From Lysinibacillus odysseyi 34hs-1 = NBRC 100172 (GTDB taxonomy: Bacteria; Bacillota; Bacilli; Bacillales_A; Planococcaceae): a stretch of DNA of 64,000 nt. Below are positions 1 through 9,079 of the stretch, piece by piece; positions within the stretch are counted from its first letter, which is position 1; each line of letters begins with the position of its first letter. The notes beneath the pieces are model-generated. The model saw only the letters and a list, made by a program, of their open reading frames with translations, did no database searches and was not told the DNA's origin. The DNA lies in NCBI RefSeq assembly GCF_001591965.1, contig NZ_BCVX01000002.1, forward strand, positions 434,001-498,000, in the 5' to 3' direction. A program made the translations under genes and the position numbers.

Positions 1-85
1 ATATCAGCCACGGAATCATGAGGAGAAAGCCCGCTAAACAAAAAACAATAAATGCCGTATTGATTGGAACAAAATATACAGACAT
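1..85 (-). CDS. N-terminal fragment of a membrane protein, possibly VanZ-like
   Basis: An ATG at 83-85 is preceded by a strong ribosome binding site (GGGAGGTG, 5 bases upstream) and opens a frame that runs off the left edge. The 28 visible residues (MSVYFVPINTAFIVFCLAGF and on) form one hydrophobic segment. A short start of the type xVYFxPIxTAxIxF followed by a membrane helix resembles VanZ-family proteins, but too little is present to be sure. Confidence 0.45.
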   Translation of the reverse strand, partial: MSVYFVPINTAFIVFCLAGFLLMIPWLI

Positions 86-257
86 ATTGGCACCTCCCTA
101 GAAGAATAATAAATAAAAGTTCAGTTTTTCAACAGTATACCCTTTTTCATGTTGTTTATGGTCAGTCGTATTGATTTACCTTTTTCTATTAATAGGATCA
201 TATGAAAAATTGATTGTGCTGCAAAGGCCCGTTTTAAAAAACCTGTAAACTTTAAGG

Positions 258-278
258 TTAATGTAAGGTTTACATTAA
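258..278. promoter_or_regulatory. 9-3-9 palindrome upstream of the DUF418 gene, candidate operator
   Basis: TTAATGTAA, a 3-base spacer and TTACATTAA form a perfect inverted repeat, with a further GTGTAAGG half-site just downstream. It lies about 70 bases before the DUF418 start, in the only available promoter space for that gene. A dimeric repressor or MerR-type activator site is an inference. No clear -35/-10 pair with 16-18 base spacing was found. Confidence 0.4.
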
Positions 279-348
279 TTTAGTGTAAGGATGCCTCGCT
301 ATACTAACTTTATATTAGAAACTACTTATTAAAAGGAGTAATAACAGC

Positions 349-1398
349 ATGAATCCATCCATTTCACAGAAGGAAAGGATCATTTCCTTGGATATTATCC
401 GCGGCATTGCCCTGCTCGGAATCTTATTTATTAATGTTAGAGCATTTCTAGTTCTTACTGATGGCGTTCAGTTGCCTGACTATACCGGCTTGAATAGCAC
501 GATAGAATTGCTAATTCAAATCCTTATCGAAAAGAAGTTCTTTTCCATTTTTTCTTTTTTATTTGGTGCGGGGTTTTATATTTTTGCCTCACGTGCCGAA
601 AGCCGTGGTGATAAGCCGCGCCGGCGTTTTGCCAGACGTTTATTAGCTCTGTTATTGATTGGAATTATTCATTTCATATTTTTTTGGGGTTCCATTCTAG
701 CGATATACGCTGTTATCGGCTTCCTTCTGATTCCTTTTTACCGGGCAAAAGTGTCAACGATTGGCAAGTGGCTTTGCGGAATCATCACTGTATATGTCAT
801 ATCGCAGCTATTAGGAATCTTCACTTCGGATTTGGGGGTCTTTTCAAACGTTATTGCCTTTCTTGGGAATGATACGGTAACGATTTTCATCATGTTTTTA
901 TCAGGATTTCTCGCAGCTAAAGCAAATTGGTTTAGAAACATAGGTAATTTCGCTCCTCAAATAAAATGGATTCAAATTGTTACACTGCCATTGTTTATCG
1001 GCTTTTCTGTTTGGATCTGGTTCACACCGCAAGACAATTATGAACGTGTTCAAGGAATCATTGCTTTAGGTACAATACCGACAACCTATTTGTACTTATC
1101 GACTCTATTTGCGATCCTGGAAAACAAACGTATTGCAAAACTTCTCCAACCGATTGCACGTGTTGGACAAATGGCGTTTACAAATTACCTGGCCCAGAGC
1201 TTCATTGGCCTTGCCATTATCTCGCTGATGGGCCTTGAAATTGTCTCGCCGATTAACAGTGTTATCATTTCGGTCATTATTTTCATCATTCAAATCGTTT
1301 TTAGCGTCATCTGGTTCAAATTCTTTAAGATGGGGCCAATGGAAAAAGTGTGGCGGTTTATGACATACGGCAGGAACGGTGTATCTGTTAAGAAATAA
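349..1398 (+). CDS. DUF418 (YeiB-type) multi-pass membrane protein
   Basis: The 349-residue protein begins with the family signature SLDIIRGIALLGILFINVRAF and has about eight to ten hydrophobic segments. Its C-terminal third (GQMAFTNYLAQSFIGLAI to KMGPMEKVWRFMTYG) is the DUF418 core, as in B. subtilis YxaH and YrkO. It is slightly shorter than the roughly 400 residues usual for those relatives. The N-terminal half resembles membrane acyltransferases of the heparan-glucosaminide acetyltransferase clan, so transfer of an acyl group to an envelope sugar is possible but unproven. AAAGGAG precedes the ATG. The gene is monocistronic, with its own terminator. Confidence 0.85.
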   Translation: MNPSISQKERIISLDIIRGIALLGILFINVRAFLVLTDGVQLPDYTGLNSTIELLIQILIEKKFFSIFSFLFGAGFYIFASRAESRGDKPRRRFARRLLALLLIGIIHFIFFWGSILAIYAVIGFLLIPFYRAKVSTIGKWLCGIITVYVISQLLGIFTSDLGVFSNVIAFLGNDTVTIFIMFLSGFLAAKANWFRNIGNFAPQIKWIQIVTLPLFIGFSVWIWFTPQDNYERVQGIIALGTIPTTYLYLSTLFAILENKRIAKLLQPIARVGQMAFTNYLAQSFIGLAIISLMGLEIVSPINSVIISVIIFIIQIVFSVIWFKFFKMGPMEKVWRFMTYGRNGVSVKK

Positions 1399-1440
1399 TT
1401 AGGCTATAAATATATCGATTCTTCCGTTAGTGTTAAAAAT

Positions 1441-1484
1441 AAGGCAGACGAAATGCGTAAATCAGCGCATTCCGTCTGCCTTTT
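1441..1484 (+). terminator. Rho-independent terminator of the DUF418 gene
   Basis: AAGGCAGACG and, after an inner AAATGCG/CGCATT pairing, CGTCTGCC form a long stem followed by TTTT. It starts about 43 bases after the stop codon. Confidence 0.8.
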
Positions 1485-1596
1485 CAATTGATTCATATAA
1501 TAAGATACATGCATTTCTTATATCTTAATGCTGAAGATAGCCTTTATTATGTGCGAAGTATTAAAGTTTCCTCTTGCCACTCATTGATCGGGCTTG

Positions 1597-1622
1597 GAAA
1601 ACCGCTCACAAAAGATGAGCGG
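1597..1622 (-). terminator. Rho-independent terminator of the YdcF-family gene
   Basis: On the minus strand CCGCTCA and TGAGCGG pair across a 7-base loop and are followed by TTTT. It begins 5 bases after the stop codon of the gene at 1627-2670. Confidence 0.8.
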
Positions 1623-1626
1623 CTTT

Positions 1627-2670
1627 CTATACTAATTTCATAAATAAAACATTCATTAAAGTTAAAAGGATAGAACCCCCTAGAATAGTCACCACAACAG
1701 CGATATGACGTTTACGCTGCATAACAACAATGGCAATATATTCACGGATCATCGCATTCGGCCAGTAGTAGAATGCTGTTTTTGAACCAATTCCCTGGCT
1801 CTTTAAGCCTGCCATTTTTGCATATAGGCTGGCCCTGAATAGATGGAAATTGTTCGTAGTAAAGATGCTGTTATATTTGTCCCCTTTTATTGAATCCATT
1901 ACTCGTTTTGAGTAAAGCATATTTTGGAGGGTGTTAACCGACTCGGTTTCCGTCAATGTATGTTCAGGAGGAATTCCTTTCTCAACTGCATACTTCTGCA
2001 TCGCTTCCGCTTCCGGGAGATTTTCATCTACCCCTTGTCCACCTGAGAAAAGGAGAATAGGTGGGAAATTGGCAGCCGCCTGTTTCCGATAAAACTCAAT
2101 TGCCTTGTTGATCCGGCTGGCCAAGAGCGGCGGGACCTTATCATTAATCAACCCACTGCCAAGTACAATGATAAAGTCTTGGTTGTATTTCGGCTTATTA
2201 AATTGGTACAAAATATAAGCAGTTAAAAAATTAGTTATGTGCAGGAAGAAATATACCATTATTAAAGAAATACCTGCATATAAAGGCCGTAATTCAGGAG
2301 ATAAAAAGCGCTCAGGACTTATGATTTGAAATAGGAATAATAATAAAAGAAAAACACCTAAAATAAGAGCTAAACTGTTGGAGAATCTTCTGCTTTCTTT
2401 TTTCAGCAGAGTTCGGCCATTTAAAAATAACCCGATGCCTAGAGCGAATAATCCAAATGTCGAAATAAAGAAAAGAAATACCATTGGAATAAGGGCAATT
2501 ATTATTAAAATCCGATTACCTGAGCTGAAGCCCACATAACCACAAAAAAGAAGTAATGAACAAAAAAACAGGTTAAATAGAAAACCATTTATCATCCTTC
2601 TCGGATCTGTTAAATAAAATCCCAGGAAAACCAAAAATAAAGTAAGGGTAATAATTCCGGTAATGAGCAT
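1627..2670 (-). CDS. YdcF-family (DUF218) membrane protein
   Basis: The 347-residue protein has about five N-terminal hydrophobic segments (residues 1-160). A soluble DUF218/YdcF domain follows (roughly 160-310), and one further membrane helix closes the protein. Family motifs visible are IIVLGSGL near the start of the domain, LLFSGGQG, EAEAMQKYAVEKGIP and TESVNTLQN, and FTTNNFHLFRA. Relatives such as SanA and YdcF are linked to envelope barrier function; their biochemical activity is unclear. The start codon ATG is preceded by CGAGGTG. It is not in an operon: a terminator follows directly, and the upstream SLH gene has its own terminator. Confidence 0.82.
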   Translation of the reverse strand: MLITGIITLTLFLVFLGFYLTDPRRMINGFLFNLFFCSLLLFCGYVGFSSGNRILIIIALIPMVFLFFISTFGLFALGIGLFLNGRTLLKKESRRFSNSLALILGVFLLLLFLFQIISPERFLSPELRPLYAGISLIMVYFFLHITNFLTAYILYQFNKPKYNQDFIIVLGSGLINDKVPPLLASRINKAIEFYRKQAAANFPPILLFSGGQGVDENLPEAEAMQKYAVEKGIPPEHTLTETESVNTLQNMLYSKRVMDSIKGDKYNSIFTTNNFHLFRASLYAKMAGLKSQGIGSKTAFYYWPNAMIREYIAIVVMQRKRHIAVVVTILGGSILLTLMNVLFMKLV

Positions 2671-2828
2671 TTTGCACCTCGTTTTTTATAAGATTGTCCT
2701 GTTCATTATAGATAGAGTAGTACCCGCTTTTAAAGTCTTTTTTACTTTTGCCTGTTTATATTTACGATCAACAACTCATTGAGTGGGCGTCTTTCATTTC
2801 CGTACAGCATGTTCCGGTGTTTTATAGA

Positions 2829-2857
2829 AAAGAAAAGAACCGGCTCATGGCCGGTTC
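2829..2857 (-). terminator. Terminator of the SLH/collar/Cry-like operon
   Basis: On the minus strand GAACCGGC, a 4-base loop and GCCGGTTC form an 8-bp perfect stem followed by TTTTCTTTTC. It is the first good terminator after 12 kb, so it marks the end of the six-gene operon. Confidence 0.8.
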
Positions 2858-2924
2858 CTAGTATATACGTCAAGCAGCTGCCTAACCCTTTGCATTTGCA
2901 GCATTTCCGTTGTAGAAACTGCTG

Positions 2925-2960
2925 TTGACAGAATAAGGGAGACAGAAACCTGTCCCCCTG
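2925..2960. repeat. REP-like imperfect palindrome with GACAG/CTGTC arms
   Basis: GGGAGACAG and CTGTCCCCC pair around an AAAC loop with one mismatch, flanked by an outer GACAG...CTGTC pair. It lies just after the stop codon of the SLH gene and before the terminator. Palindromes of this GGGGACAGGTTTCTGTC type recur in Bacillales intergenic DNA as REP-like elements (recollection, not searched). Confidence 0.5.
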
Positions 2961-2964
2961 TCCT

Positions 2965-5900
2965 TTATTTCGTTGTATCCAATGAAGAAAGATGCTCTCT
3001 TGCGGCTTCTTCAATTTCACTGAATGCCCAGTGTGTTGCCGAAACGTCTTTAAACGTTGGCGTTGTTATTCCTGTTAACGGACCTCTTTTGAATAGGCGG
3101 TTAAGAACTTTCACAGCTTGAGCACGCGTTAAGTTTTCCTCTGGTCGGAATTGTCCCTTACTATCTCCAACCATGATACCTGTTGCTTTTGTGAAATTCA
3201 TAGCTTCTTTTGCCCAATGGTTGTCCTTTACATCCTTGAAGTCTGCGACTGGGATATCTTTTAATATTGCACAGCCTGCATAGGATGCGGCATCTTGTTT
3301 ACATTGGTTTTGAACCCAACGATACACAATAGCAGCCATTTGGGCACGAGTGACTGTTCCATTCGGGTCAAATGTAGAAACGTTTTTACCCATCATAATG
3401 CCTGCACCCTTCACTTCCATAATCGCTTCATATGCCCCATGCTTCGTTGGAACATCAGTATATGCCTGCTTAGAAGGTGCGGCATTTATATTTCTCGCTA
3501 ACATTGTCGCCATTTGGGCACGAGTGACCGATGCTTCAGGTCGGAATTCGTTGTTTCCATAGCCCTTGATGTATGGTGTGTGCAATGTTTCGTCAGCTGC
3601 TTCATCTTCCCAGCCTTCTAAATACACCATAGTAAATGTACTGAATTTATTCACTGTGAATTGAAGACCTTCCGAACCATCAGGCATTTTTACGATAGTA
3701 CCTTTTATTAACTCTTTTGAACCGTCACTATGTTCAATATAAACACCTAAGTTAGTTAAAAGCTTTTCACGCTCAGCTGTATTTGTCGGTAAGCTTGCTG
3801 TTAATGGAAGCATAATTGTTACTTCACGACTTTGCATATTCGTTTCAATTTCCATTGGACGGCCAATAACTTGCACAGTATTATTTCCAATGGCTTCTTG
3901 GATTAATGATTCATTTTTCGCACGATCTTCTACTTGCTGCTTTTCACTTTCAGATTTGATAGGGACGACACGGAAGTATAAATTTCCTTCGAAATTATTA
4001 AGAGATTTCGTTGGAATCGAAACTACCGCATTTCGTGTGACAATTTCAAGTTTCAGCTTCCCATTATTTAATTCGTCTAATGCAGATTGGGGAACTTCAA
4101 CGAGCACTTCTGCCACTTTATCCTCCTTATCTGGAATAATGATGCTTGCAGTATCGACACCTTGCTCTTTTGCTTTTTGAACTGTTTCCTTTGCAATAGA
4201 ATCTGTCATTGCTACTTTATCCTTCACTGTACCGTTTGGTTCTGTCGTACGAGTGATCGGTGTTTTTGTTAAATGCGAACCGTTGTTGCCATCTACATCT
4301 ACAACGATTTGTTCCGTCGTCGGTTGTGGAGTTGGCGTTGGGTCTGGCTGTGGTGCTGGTGTAGAGCCGTTGCCACCACTGGATGATGGCTGTGCCCGAT
4401 TGACCGTAATTGTATACGTGTTTTTCGTGACCCCATCTTCGGCATTCACCACTACCTTGATTACGTTCACTCCTACCGTTAACGGTACAGCTGTCGTTGA
4501 AGATTGCCCATTAACCGTGACTGTTGCTTTACCGATATCTTCTACTACCGGCGTGAATGTGATGTTATTCACTGAATTCGGGACATTCACTGTGTAAGTC
4601 TCTCTATCTTTAGTAAATACCGGACTTAACACACCGCTAGATAAAGTTAAATCATCTAAATAAGCATTCGTACTTTTCGCCTTTACCGTCACAGCTGCCA
4701 CTTCACTTGTTGCCTCAGCTGTGTTGTTACCTGTAGCACTGCTATCTGTATTTGTTACTTTTACATAATAATATGTTGTGCCGGCGTCTCCAGTTGGCAC
4801 TGCATATATTGCGTTTGTTGCGCTAGGAATTAATGTTCCGTCAATATTGCTGTTTGTTGTGTTGGAATACCATTGGTAGCTTAATTCGCCTTTGACAGCC
4901 GTAGCATCTACAGATAAATCCGCTGCATCACCCACGCTTACCGTTTTGTTTTCTGGCTGCACTGTGATAGCTGGTACTGCTGCATGTGTTAAAGCATTTA
5001 CCGTCACGGCTGCCACTTCACTTGTTGCCTCAGCTGTGTTGTTACCTGTAGCACTGCTATCTGTATTTGTTACTTTTACATAATAATACGTCGTGCCAAT
5101 TACTGAAGTTGGAGCTGAATATGTTGCATTTGTTGCACCGGGAATAAGTACTCCGTCTACAGAGCTGTTTGTTGTATTGAAATACCATTGGTAGCTTAGC
5201 CCGCCATTCGTTGATGTGGCATTCACAGATAAATCTGCCTCTCCGCCTATGCTTACTGTTTGGTCAGCCGGCTGATGTAAGATTACTGGTACTTCCGCGT
5301 GAGTAAGCTGTCTTATGATTTCCAATGTATAAGATTTTGTCATTCCACCTTGAGTCGTTATAACTATCGACACAATGTTAACCCCAGGGCGCAGTGTGAT
5401 TAAACGGCTTTCGCTATTACCGATTGTTTCGCCGTTTAGCGTAGCACTTGCCGTTTCATCTAATGTACCAGCCGAAATATCAATACTCGTCGCATTGGAT
5501 GGTACAGTCAAATGATAATTTGTTTGCGCCGGGTCAAATGAAGGTATTAAATTCCCTGACGACACGGATAGTGTTTCTAAATTCGCTGAAACAACATGGA
5601 CAACTCTAGTTATCTCTGCAGCAAAGACATCTTTGCTGTTTTTCACATTATATTTCAGCGTATACGTACCAAGTTGGTTACGGTCAACCGTTCCAGTAAC
5701 AGTTACCTTATCTGTTAAATCACCGTCTATTTCATCACGTGCACTATATCCAGGCTCTACATAGTGACTACCTAATTCGATATAAATCGTATGGTCACCT
5801 TCAAGATAAATGAGAGGTTTTGAAATTACGTTAAATTGAACTGTTGCGCTAGCTGTTTTCGGATCGCCAGTTCCATCTGTTGTACCGTTATCTTGAATTG

Positions 5901-8478
5901 TATAGTTAAAACTTGCCGTTCCTGTACCGCTTGGGTTAAAGATAACTTTTTTACCTTCAAGATGAACTGTGCCTCCAGCTATATCTGAAACGGAGACAAT
6001 TGCTAGCGTCTGGGCATTTTCATTTTCCGGTCCTGCTTGATCGTTTTGTAAAAGTTCTCCAAATGGAATCTCGATACCCTCTGAAGTCATTACTTTTTCT
6101 GAAAGCTGGTCATCAGCAGCTATCGGAGCATCATTTACTTCTGTCACAGTGATAGAAGCGGTCGCAGCCTCGCTTAACCCACTGCCTGTCCCATCCAAAG
6201 ATGCCTGTACTTTAACGGAGAAACTATCGCCTGCTAACGTATTTGCATCAGAGTCTGGGTGAAACTTCAATCCTAATTCCCCTTCTTCTTTTGTGATAAA
6301 GTCACCATTTCCAATTGGGAAGGTCCCATCATTTTTATAAAGAGTACCGCCCGTAATTTCACTTATCTTATAGTGAGTTACACCATTGTTGTCCTGTGCG
6401 TCCGGTGTAATCACCAACCCACTTGTGCTCATTGTATCCTCCTCAGTAGTTGCCTCTGTTACATGTGGAGGTGCGCTTTCTGTCTTCGGGTTTTCCGTAA
6501 AAAGTAAAGTTGCTTCTTCACTGGCAGGTTGACCAGTTGAAATATTCGCAGGATAACGGACTTTCACTGTCTTATCTCCGCTTAAATCAGGGGGATTTGC
6601 TAAATCAAATGTCGTCCACGTACCTCCGTTAATTTGGTATTCTATTGGAGCGTCCGTATCTGGGATAAGGACATTGTTCTCATCATCTCCTCTAACAATG
6701 GGAGGAGGGAATAATCTATAAACCTTAATAGTATATATCTTTGTTATTGACTGATTTTCTGCTGTGACAAAAATATTAATAATATTTTCACCCATATTAA
6801 GCAGCATTGGTTCATGTTCAAATCCCAGTCGATTATTAATCATTAACATCATAGTTGCTTTACTATCATCCAAAGTCGGTGTAACGATTATGGTAGATGA
6901 TATAAAAGGTACAATCGCTGTATAACTTATCTTATCTTTACTGAAAACAGGGTTTAGCGGGCCAGTGGAAATCGTTAAATTACTTAAATCAGCATTACTA
7001 GAAGGTGGTGCTTCTGTTACGACAATCGTATATGTCTTAACAGTACCATCCTCAGCTGTTACCTCCACCTGGATATTGGTTGAGCCATCTGTATCCAATA
7101 GTACTTTCCCATTGGAAGCCCCTATAATATGTACCTCTGCATTCGAATCAGCTGCAATGGCAGTTACAGGTACTTCTGTCGTTGTGTATGGTACTGTTGC
7201 AGTATAGTTTACTGTATTAGAACTAAAAGTTTCATTGATAAGAAAAGGACTTAACGATAATGAACTCAAATCTGCATTACTGCTTTTTATATTTTGTGTT
7301 GTAACCTGCCGCATTGAATAAACGCTCTTATTTCCCGCCGCATCTCTAACCAGGATGTTGAAATAGTAAGTTGTATTTGGTGATAAACCTATGATATCCA
7401 GTGTATTCAGGTCTTTTATAAATCTATCACTCACCGGAATACCGCTTTCTACTTCACCCACTGTATTAAAATTGCTACTAGTAGATTGATAGATTTGGTA
7501 TTCCAGGTCACCTAGGACTGTGATATTATCTATTGCTTTATACCAGCTTAGCGATACTCCCGATGTAGTAATATTTGATGAAGAGATGACACCAGTTGCA
7601 GGTGCAGTCTTATCAACCGTTATTACTAATGGTTCAGATTCATTACTTGTCCCACCAGCATTTGTAGCGGTAGCAGTGATTGTATTTGTTCCTTCAATTA
7701 TTGGTGTTGTCGGTGTAAATGACCAATCACCACTTCCATTTGCAGGCGCTGTACCAATAGAAGTTCCATTACTTAAGAGAGTGACTGTACTATTTGCTTC
7801 AGCTTTCCCTACAAAAGTTGGCGTATCGTCACTTGTAAGATAGTCCGTATTACTGGACCCTGAGTCAGAACCTGCTTCTAGGTCTAGTGCAGAAGGCGGG
7901 TTAGGTTTTGGCGATACGACTCCCCCGTAATAATACTCAGAATTATACTCCCAGCACTTGTAAGAAAACAAGTCATTTGTAACTACCCAATTTACATTAG
8001 CCGGTACATCTTCTATATTATCAGCAATACCACCCGGGTAATAAAACTTAACAGTTAACCCCTCACAAACCCACTCTAAATTTGAATCTGGACGTTGAAT
8101 TGCCCAAACTGCATCCTTGTCTATTTCGCTTGGAGAACTTACAATATGTTGACTTGTTCCATCCGAATAAATATATTCACTTCCAATATCTGGAGCATCG
8201 TAAACAACCCAATTTACATTAGAAGGAATGGTAGCGAAAGCCTGGGGCTGTTTTACTTCAATTAAAGTTCCATTCTCATCTTTATAGTAGTAAGTAAAGT
8301 AGTCTCCCCATTCAAGAGAAAGATAATCGATAACAGCCCATTTTGCATCTGCTGGAATATTTGGTGGTTCACCATTAGGTCCTGATGACCCAGCAGAAGT
8401 ACCACTGGCCTCATAAGCTTTGGGCAAATTGACCAACAGAAGTATAACTATTATAAATATTTTAAAAACTCTTTTCAT
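2965..8478 (-). CDS. Giant SLH-anchored surface protein with Ig, FnIII and cadherin-like domains
   Basis: About 1837 residues from the chosen start, which begins a typical signal peptide (MKRVFKIFIIVILLL, cleaved after AYEA). An upstream in-frame ATG at 8503-8505 is less likely. The mature protein opens with several short repeats of the form P-x-(D/N)-V-x-W-V-V. Next come an Ig-like domain (xSTVTLLSNGTSIGT), an FnIII-like domain, several cadherin-like beta-sandwich modules (NADLSSLSLS, NADLSNLTIS, NAYLDDLTLS), a DUF5011-like module (EPGYSARDEIDGDLT) and two near-identical Ig repeats. A Pro/Thr linker (TPAPQPDPTPTPQP) and three C-terminal SLH motifs (TRAQMATMLARN, TRAQMAAIVYRW, TRAQAVKVLNRL) close the protein. 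SLH motifs bind pyruvylated cell-wall polymer, so the protein is expected on the cell surface. It is the last gene of a six-gene operon; the role of an adhesin or scaffold is inferred. Confidence 0.88.
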   Translation of the reverse strand: MKRVFKIFIIVILLLVNLPKAYEASGTSAGSSGPNGEPPNIPADAKWAVIDYLSLEWGDYFTYYYKDENGTLIEVKQPQAFATIPSNVNWVVYDAPDIGSEYIYSDGTSQHIVSSPSEIDKDAVWAIQRPDSNLEWVCEGLTVKFYYPGGIADNIEDVPANVNWVVTNDLFSYKCWEYNSEYYYGGVVSPKPNPPSALDLEAGSDSGSSNTDYLTSDDTPTFVGKAEANSTVTLLSNGTSIGTAPANGSGDWSFTPTTPIIEGTNTITATATNAGGTSNESEPLVITVDKTAPATGVISSSNITTSGVSLSWYKAIDNITVLGDLEYQIYQSTSSNFNTVGEVESGIPVSDRFIKDLNTLDIIGLSPNTTYYFNILVRDAAGNKSVYSMRQVTTQNIKSSNADLSSLSLSPFLINETFSSNTVNYTATVPYTTTEVPVTAIAADSNAEVHIIGASNGKVLLDTDGSTNIQVEVTAEDGTVKTYTIVVTEAPPSSNADLSNLTISTGPLNPVFSKDKISYTAIVPFISSTIIVTPTLDDSKATMMLMINNRLGFEHEPMLLNMGENIINIFVTAENQSITKIYTIKVYRLFPPPIVRGDDENNVLIPDTDAPIEYQINGGTWTTFDLANPPDLSGDKTVKVRYPANISTGQPASEEATLLFTENPKTESAPPHVTEATTEEDTMSTSGLVITPDAQDNNGVTHYKISEITGGTLYKNDGTFPIGNGDFITKEEGELGLKFHPDSDANTLAGDSFSVKVQASLDGTGSGLSEAATASITVTEVNDAPIAADDQLSEKVMTSEGIEIPFGELLQNDQAGPENENAQTLAIVSVSDIAGGTVHLEGKKVIFNPSGTGTASFNYTIQDNGTTDGTGDPKTASATVQFNVISKPLIYLEGDHTIYIELGSHYVEPGYSARDEIDGDLTDKVTVTGTVDRNQLGTYTLKYNVKNSKDVFAAEITRVVHVVSANLETLSVSSGNLIPSFDPAQTNYHLTVPSNATSIDISAGTLDETASATLNGETIGNSESRLITLRPGVNIVSIVITTQGGMTKSYTLEIIRQLTHAEVPVILHQPADQTVSIGGEADLSVNATSTNGGLSYQWYFNTTNSSVDGVLIPGATNATYSAPTSVIGTTYYYVKVTNTDSSATGNNTAEATSEVAAVTVNALTHAAVPAITVQPENKTVSVGDAADLSVDATAVKGELSYQWYSNTTNSNIDGTLIPSATNAIYAVPTGDAGTTYYYVKVTNTDSSATGNNTAEATSEVAAVTVKAKSTNAYLDDLTLSSGVLSPVFTKDRETYTVNVPNSVNNITFTPVVEDIGKATVTVNGQSSTTAVPLTVGVNVIKVVVNAEDGVTKNTYTITVNRAQPSSSGGNGSTPAPQPDPTPTPQPTTEQIVVDVDGNNGSHLTKTPITRTTEPNGTVKDKVAMTDSIAKETVQKAKEQGVDTASIIIPDKEDKVAEVLVEVPQSALDELNNGKLKLEIVTRNAVVSIPTKSLNNFEGNLYFRVVPIKSESEKQQVEDRAKNESLIQEAIGNNTVQVIGRPMEIETNMQSREVTIMLPLTASLPTNTAEREKLLTNLGVYIEHSDGSKELIKGTIVKMPDGSEGLQFTVNKFSTFTMVYLEGWEDEAADETLHTPYIKGYGNNEFRPEASVTRAQMATMLARNINAAPSKQAYTDVPTKHGAYEAIMEVKGAGIMMGKNVSTFDPNGTVTRAQMAAIVYRWVQNQCKQDAASYAGCAILKDIPVADFKDVKDNHWAKEAMNFTKATGIMVGDSKGQFRPEENLTRAQAVKVLNRLFKRGPLTGITTPTFKDVSATHWAFSEIEEAAREHLSSLDTTK
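4681..5305. repeat. Two tandem ~315-bp repeats inside the SLH gene
   Basis: The segment encoding the two Ig-like modules is duplicated with a 315-base (105-codon) period; long stretches (for example around 4697-4785 and 5012-5100) are almost identical at DNA level. Both encode xQWYxNTTNSxxDGxLIPxATNA and TYYYVKVTNTDSSATGNN. Such near-identity implies a recent duplication and a hot spot for copy-number change. Confidence 0.8.
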
Positions 8479-8521
8479 TTTATTTTCTATTTTCCTTTCG
8501 TACATGGCCCTGAAGAGCCTT

Positions 8522-9058
8522 TTAGGGTTTTATTGGATAATAATCACCGTAGAGAGCAATAATAAAATTCAACCCTAGAAATGGCTGCATATTGTTATGT
8601 GGTACGCTCCCCCCTACCTGGCTAATGGCTGTTGGGCCCATAGGCGCTTCGGGTGATTCAATATTTTTATATACATTTGGCAAAAAGGGTTTATTATCGA
8701 TATTCGCCCAAATATTATTTGCCGGGTTCATTTGATCTGCCATCGTATCAGTCCGATATTGTGGAGTATGAGTATGTACCGGCATTTGATTTTCCAACAA
8801 GGTTACAGTTTTACTTCCACCAGCACTGGCAAATTTTCTGGAGGTTAACCCCTGTCCTGTTCCTTGATGAATAGCGGCTTTACCACATAAATTTGGAAGG
8901 GCAAACGTAGTCTTACCATCTCCTCCAAACTGTGTCCCTAATATTGAATATAAAACTCCGTACTCACTAATATTTAATAATTGGCCATTACAAAATGCCC
9001 AATCCAACGGTGCAAAATTCCCCGCGAACAGTCTGATTTCTCCCACAAAAGCATCCAT
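8522..9058 (-). CDS. Phage tail collar domain protein (MdpB-like), third of three
   Basis: About 178 residues from the chosen ATG, which has GAGGAGGG 11 bases upstream; an in-frame ATG at 9079 lies inside that ribosome binding site. The N-terminus (MDAFVGEIRLFAGNFAPLDW, then FCNGQLLNI and the GGDGKTTFALPNL motif) is the tail-collar fold of PF07484, annotated as microcystin-dependent protein in cyanobacteria. The LLENQMPVHTHTP segment is also typical, as is the C-terminal xPFLGLNFIIALYG. No other phage genes are near, so it is not a prophage tail fibre in context. It follows the preceding collar gene by 21 bases and precedes the SLH gene. Surface or secreted location is unknown; no signal peptide is visible. 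Confidence 0.85.
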   Translation of the reverse strand: MDAFVGEIRLFAGNFAPLDWAFCNGQLLNISEYGVLYSILGTQFGGDGKTTFALPNLCGKAAIHQGTGQGLTSRKFASAGGSKTVTLLENQMPVHTHTPQYRTDTMADQMNPANNIWANIDNKPFLPNVYKNIESPEAPMGPTAISQVGGSVPHNNMQPFLGLNFIIALYGDYYPIKP

Positions 9059-9079
9059 ATTTATTTTGTCCCTCCTCAT

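Noticed and set aside
2742..3020. 92-codon minus-strand frame
   Set aside because: Overlaps the SLH gene end, the REP-like palindrome and the terminator; no ribosome site.
4253..4597. Long plus-strand frames opposite the SLH and S-layer genes
   Set aside because: Antisense shadows of Thr/Val-rich repeats without ribosome sites.
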